The notes under the pieces are model-generated. The model was not told where the DNA came from. It did no database searches and saw nothing but the letters and a program-made list of their open reading frames with translations. Of a stretch of 13,460 nucleotides of DNA, positions 13,410 to 13,460 are shown one piece after another. The stretch's first letter is position 1. Each line of letters starts with the position of its first letter. The position numbers and the translations under genes are program-made. The DNA comes from Victivallaceae bacterium (GTDB lineage: Bacteria > Verrucomicrobiota > Lentisphaeria > Victivallales > Victivallaceae): the NCBI GenBank assembly GCA_028717165.1, contig JAQUOK010000026.1, positions 1 through 13,460 on the forward strand, read 5' to 3'.

Positions 13410-13460
13410 GTCTATCCTCCAGATATGATTTTAGATGTATTTATATTGATGAGAATATAA

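Overview
The window reads as ordinary chromosome from a Gram-negative bacterium of moderate GC content. The evidence is an outer-membrane-type lipoprotein, a membrane-anchored periplasmic binding protein and a two-membrane-segment sensor kinase. The shortened UvrC and the many GC-rich dispersed palindromes would fit a PVC-type (Lentisphaerota-like) or similar uncultured lineage. That placement is inference only, because no taxonomic marker is present. Nine of the ten genes lie on the minus strand.

Layout, left to right: the N-terminal part of a family-5 (peptide/oligopeptide type) ABC transporter binding protein runs off the left edge (1-879, minus). A hairpin-rich element with terminal inverted repeats (904-1125) separates it from a TetR-family regulator (1148-1750, minus). 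The TetR gene diverges from a small unrecognised gene (1950-2363, plus). The divergent spacer holds a 9+9 bp palindrome that overlaps a good TetR promoter. Next comes a tightly packed minus-strand operon, in transcription order: a hybrid histidine kinase (6556-3788), a TatD-type metal hydrolase (3807-3088) and a TcdA-like E1-type tRNA t6A dehydratase (3095-2352). Its genes overlap at both joints and a clear promoter lies at 6607-6635. Upstream lie a DUF815-like AAA+ ATPase (8116-6662), a Sel1-repeat lipoprotein (9893-8175), a compact UvrC nuclease (11498-10029) and a TauE/SafE-family membrane transporter (12522-11587). An XRE-type regulator (13409-13086) closes the right end.

The most unusual content is non-coding. 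Two elements about 11.7 kb apart (904-1125 and 12593-12875) share the same ends (GTGTGCAAGTTTTTT type) but have completely different interiors. One holds a row of five separate hairpins; the other is a single full-length imperfect palindrome. A third, unrelated small inverted-repeat element (12951-13089) appears to have inserted into the 3' end of the XRE gene. Removing it together with one copy of a TCTA duplication rejoins the gene in frame to 23 further codons and a stop on the far side.

Functionally the genes are a mix of housekeeping (UvrC repair, tRNA modification, TatD), sensing (hybrid kinase, TetR, XRE) and transport (peptide binding protein, TauE/SafE). I see no defence island, prophage, CRISPR array, tRNA or rRNA.
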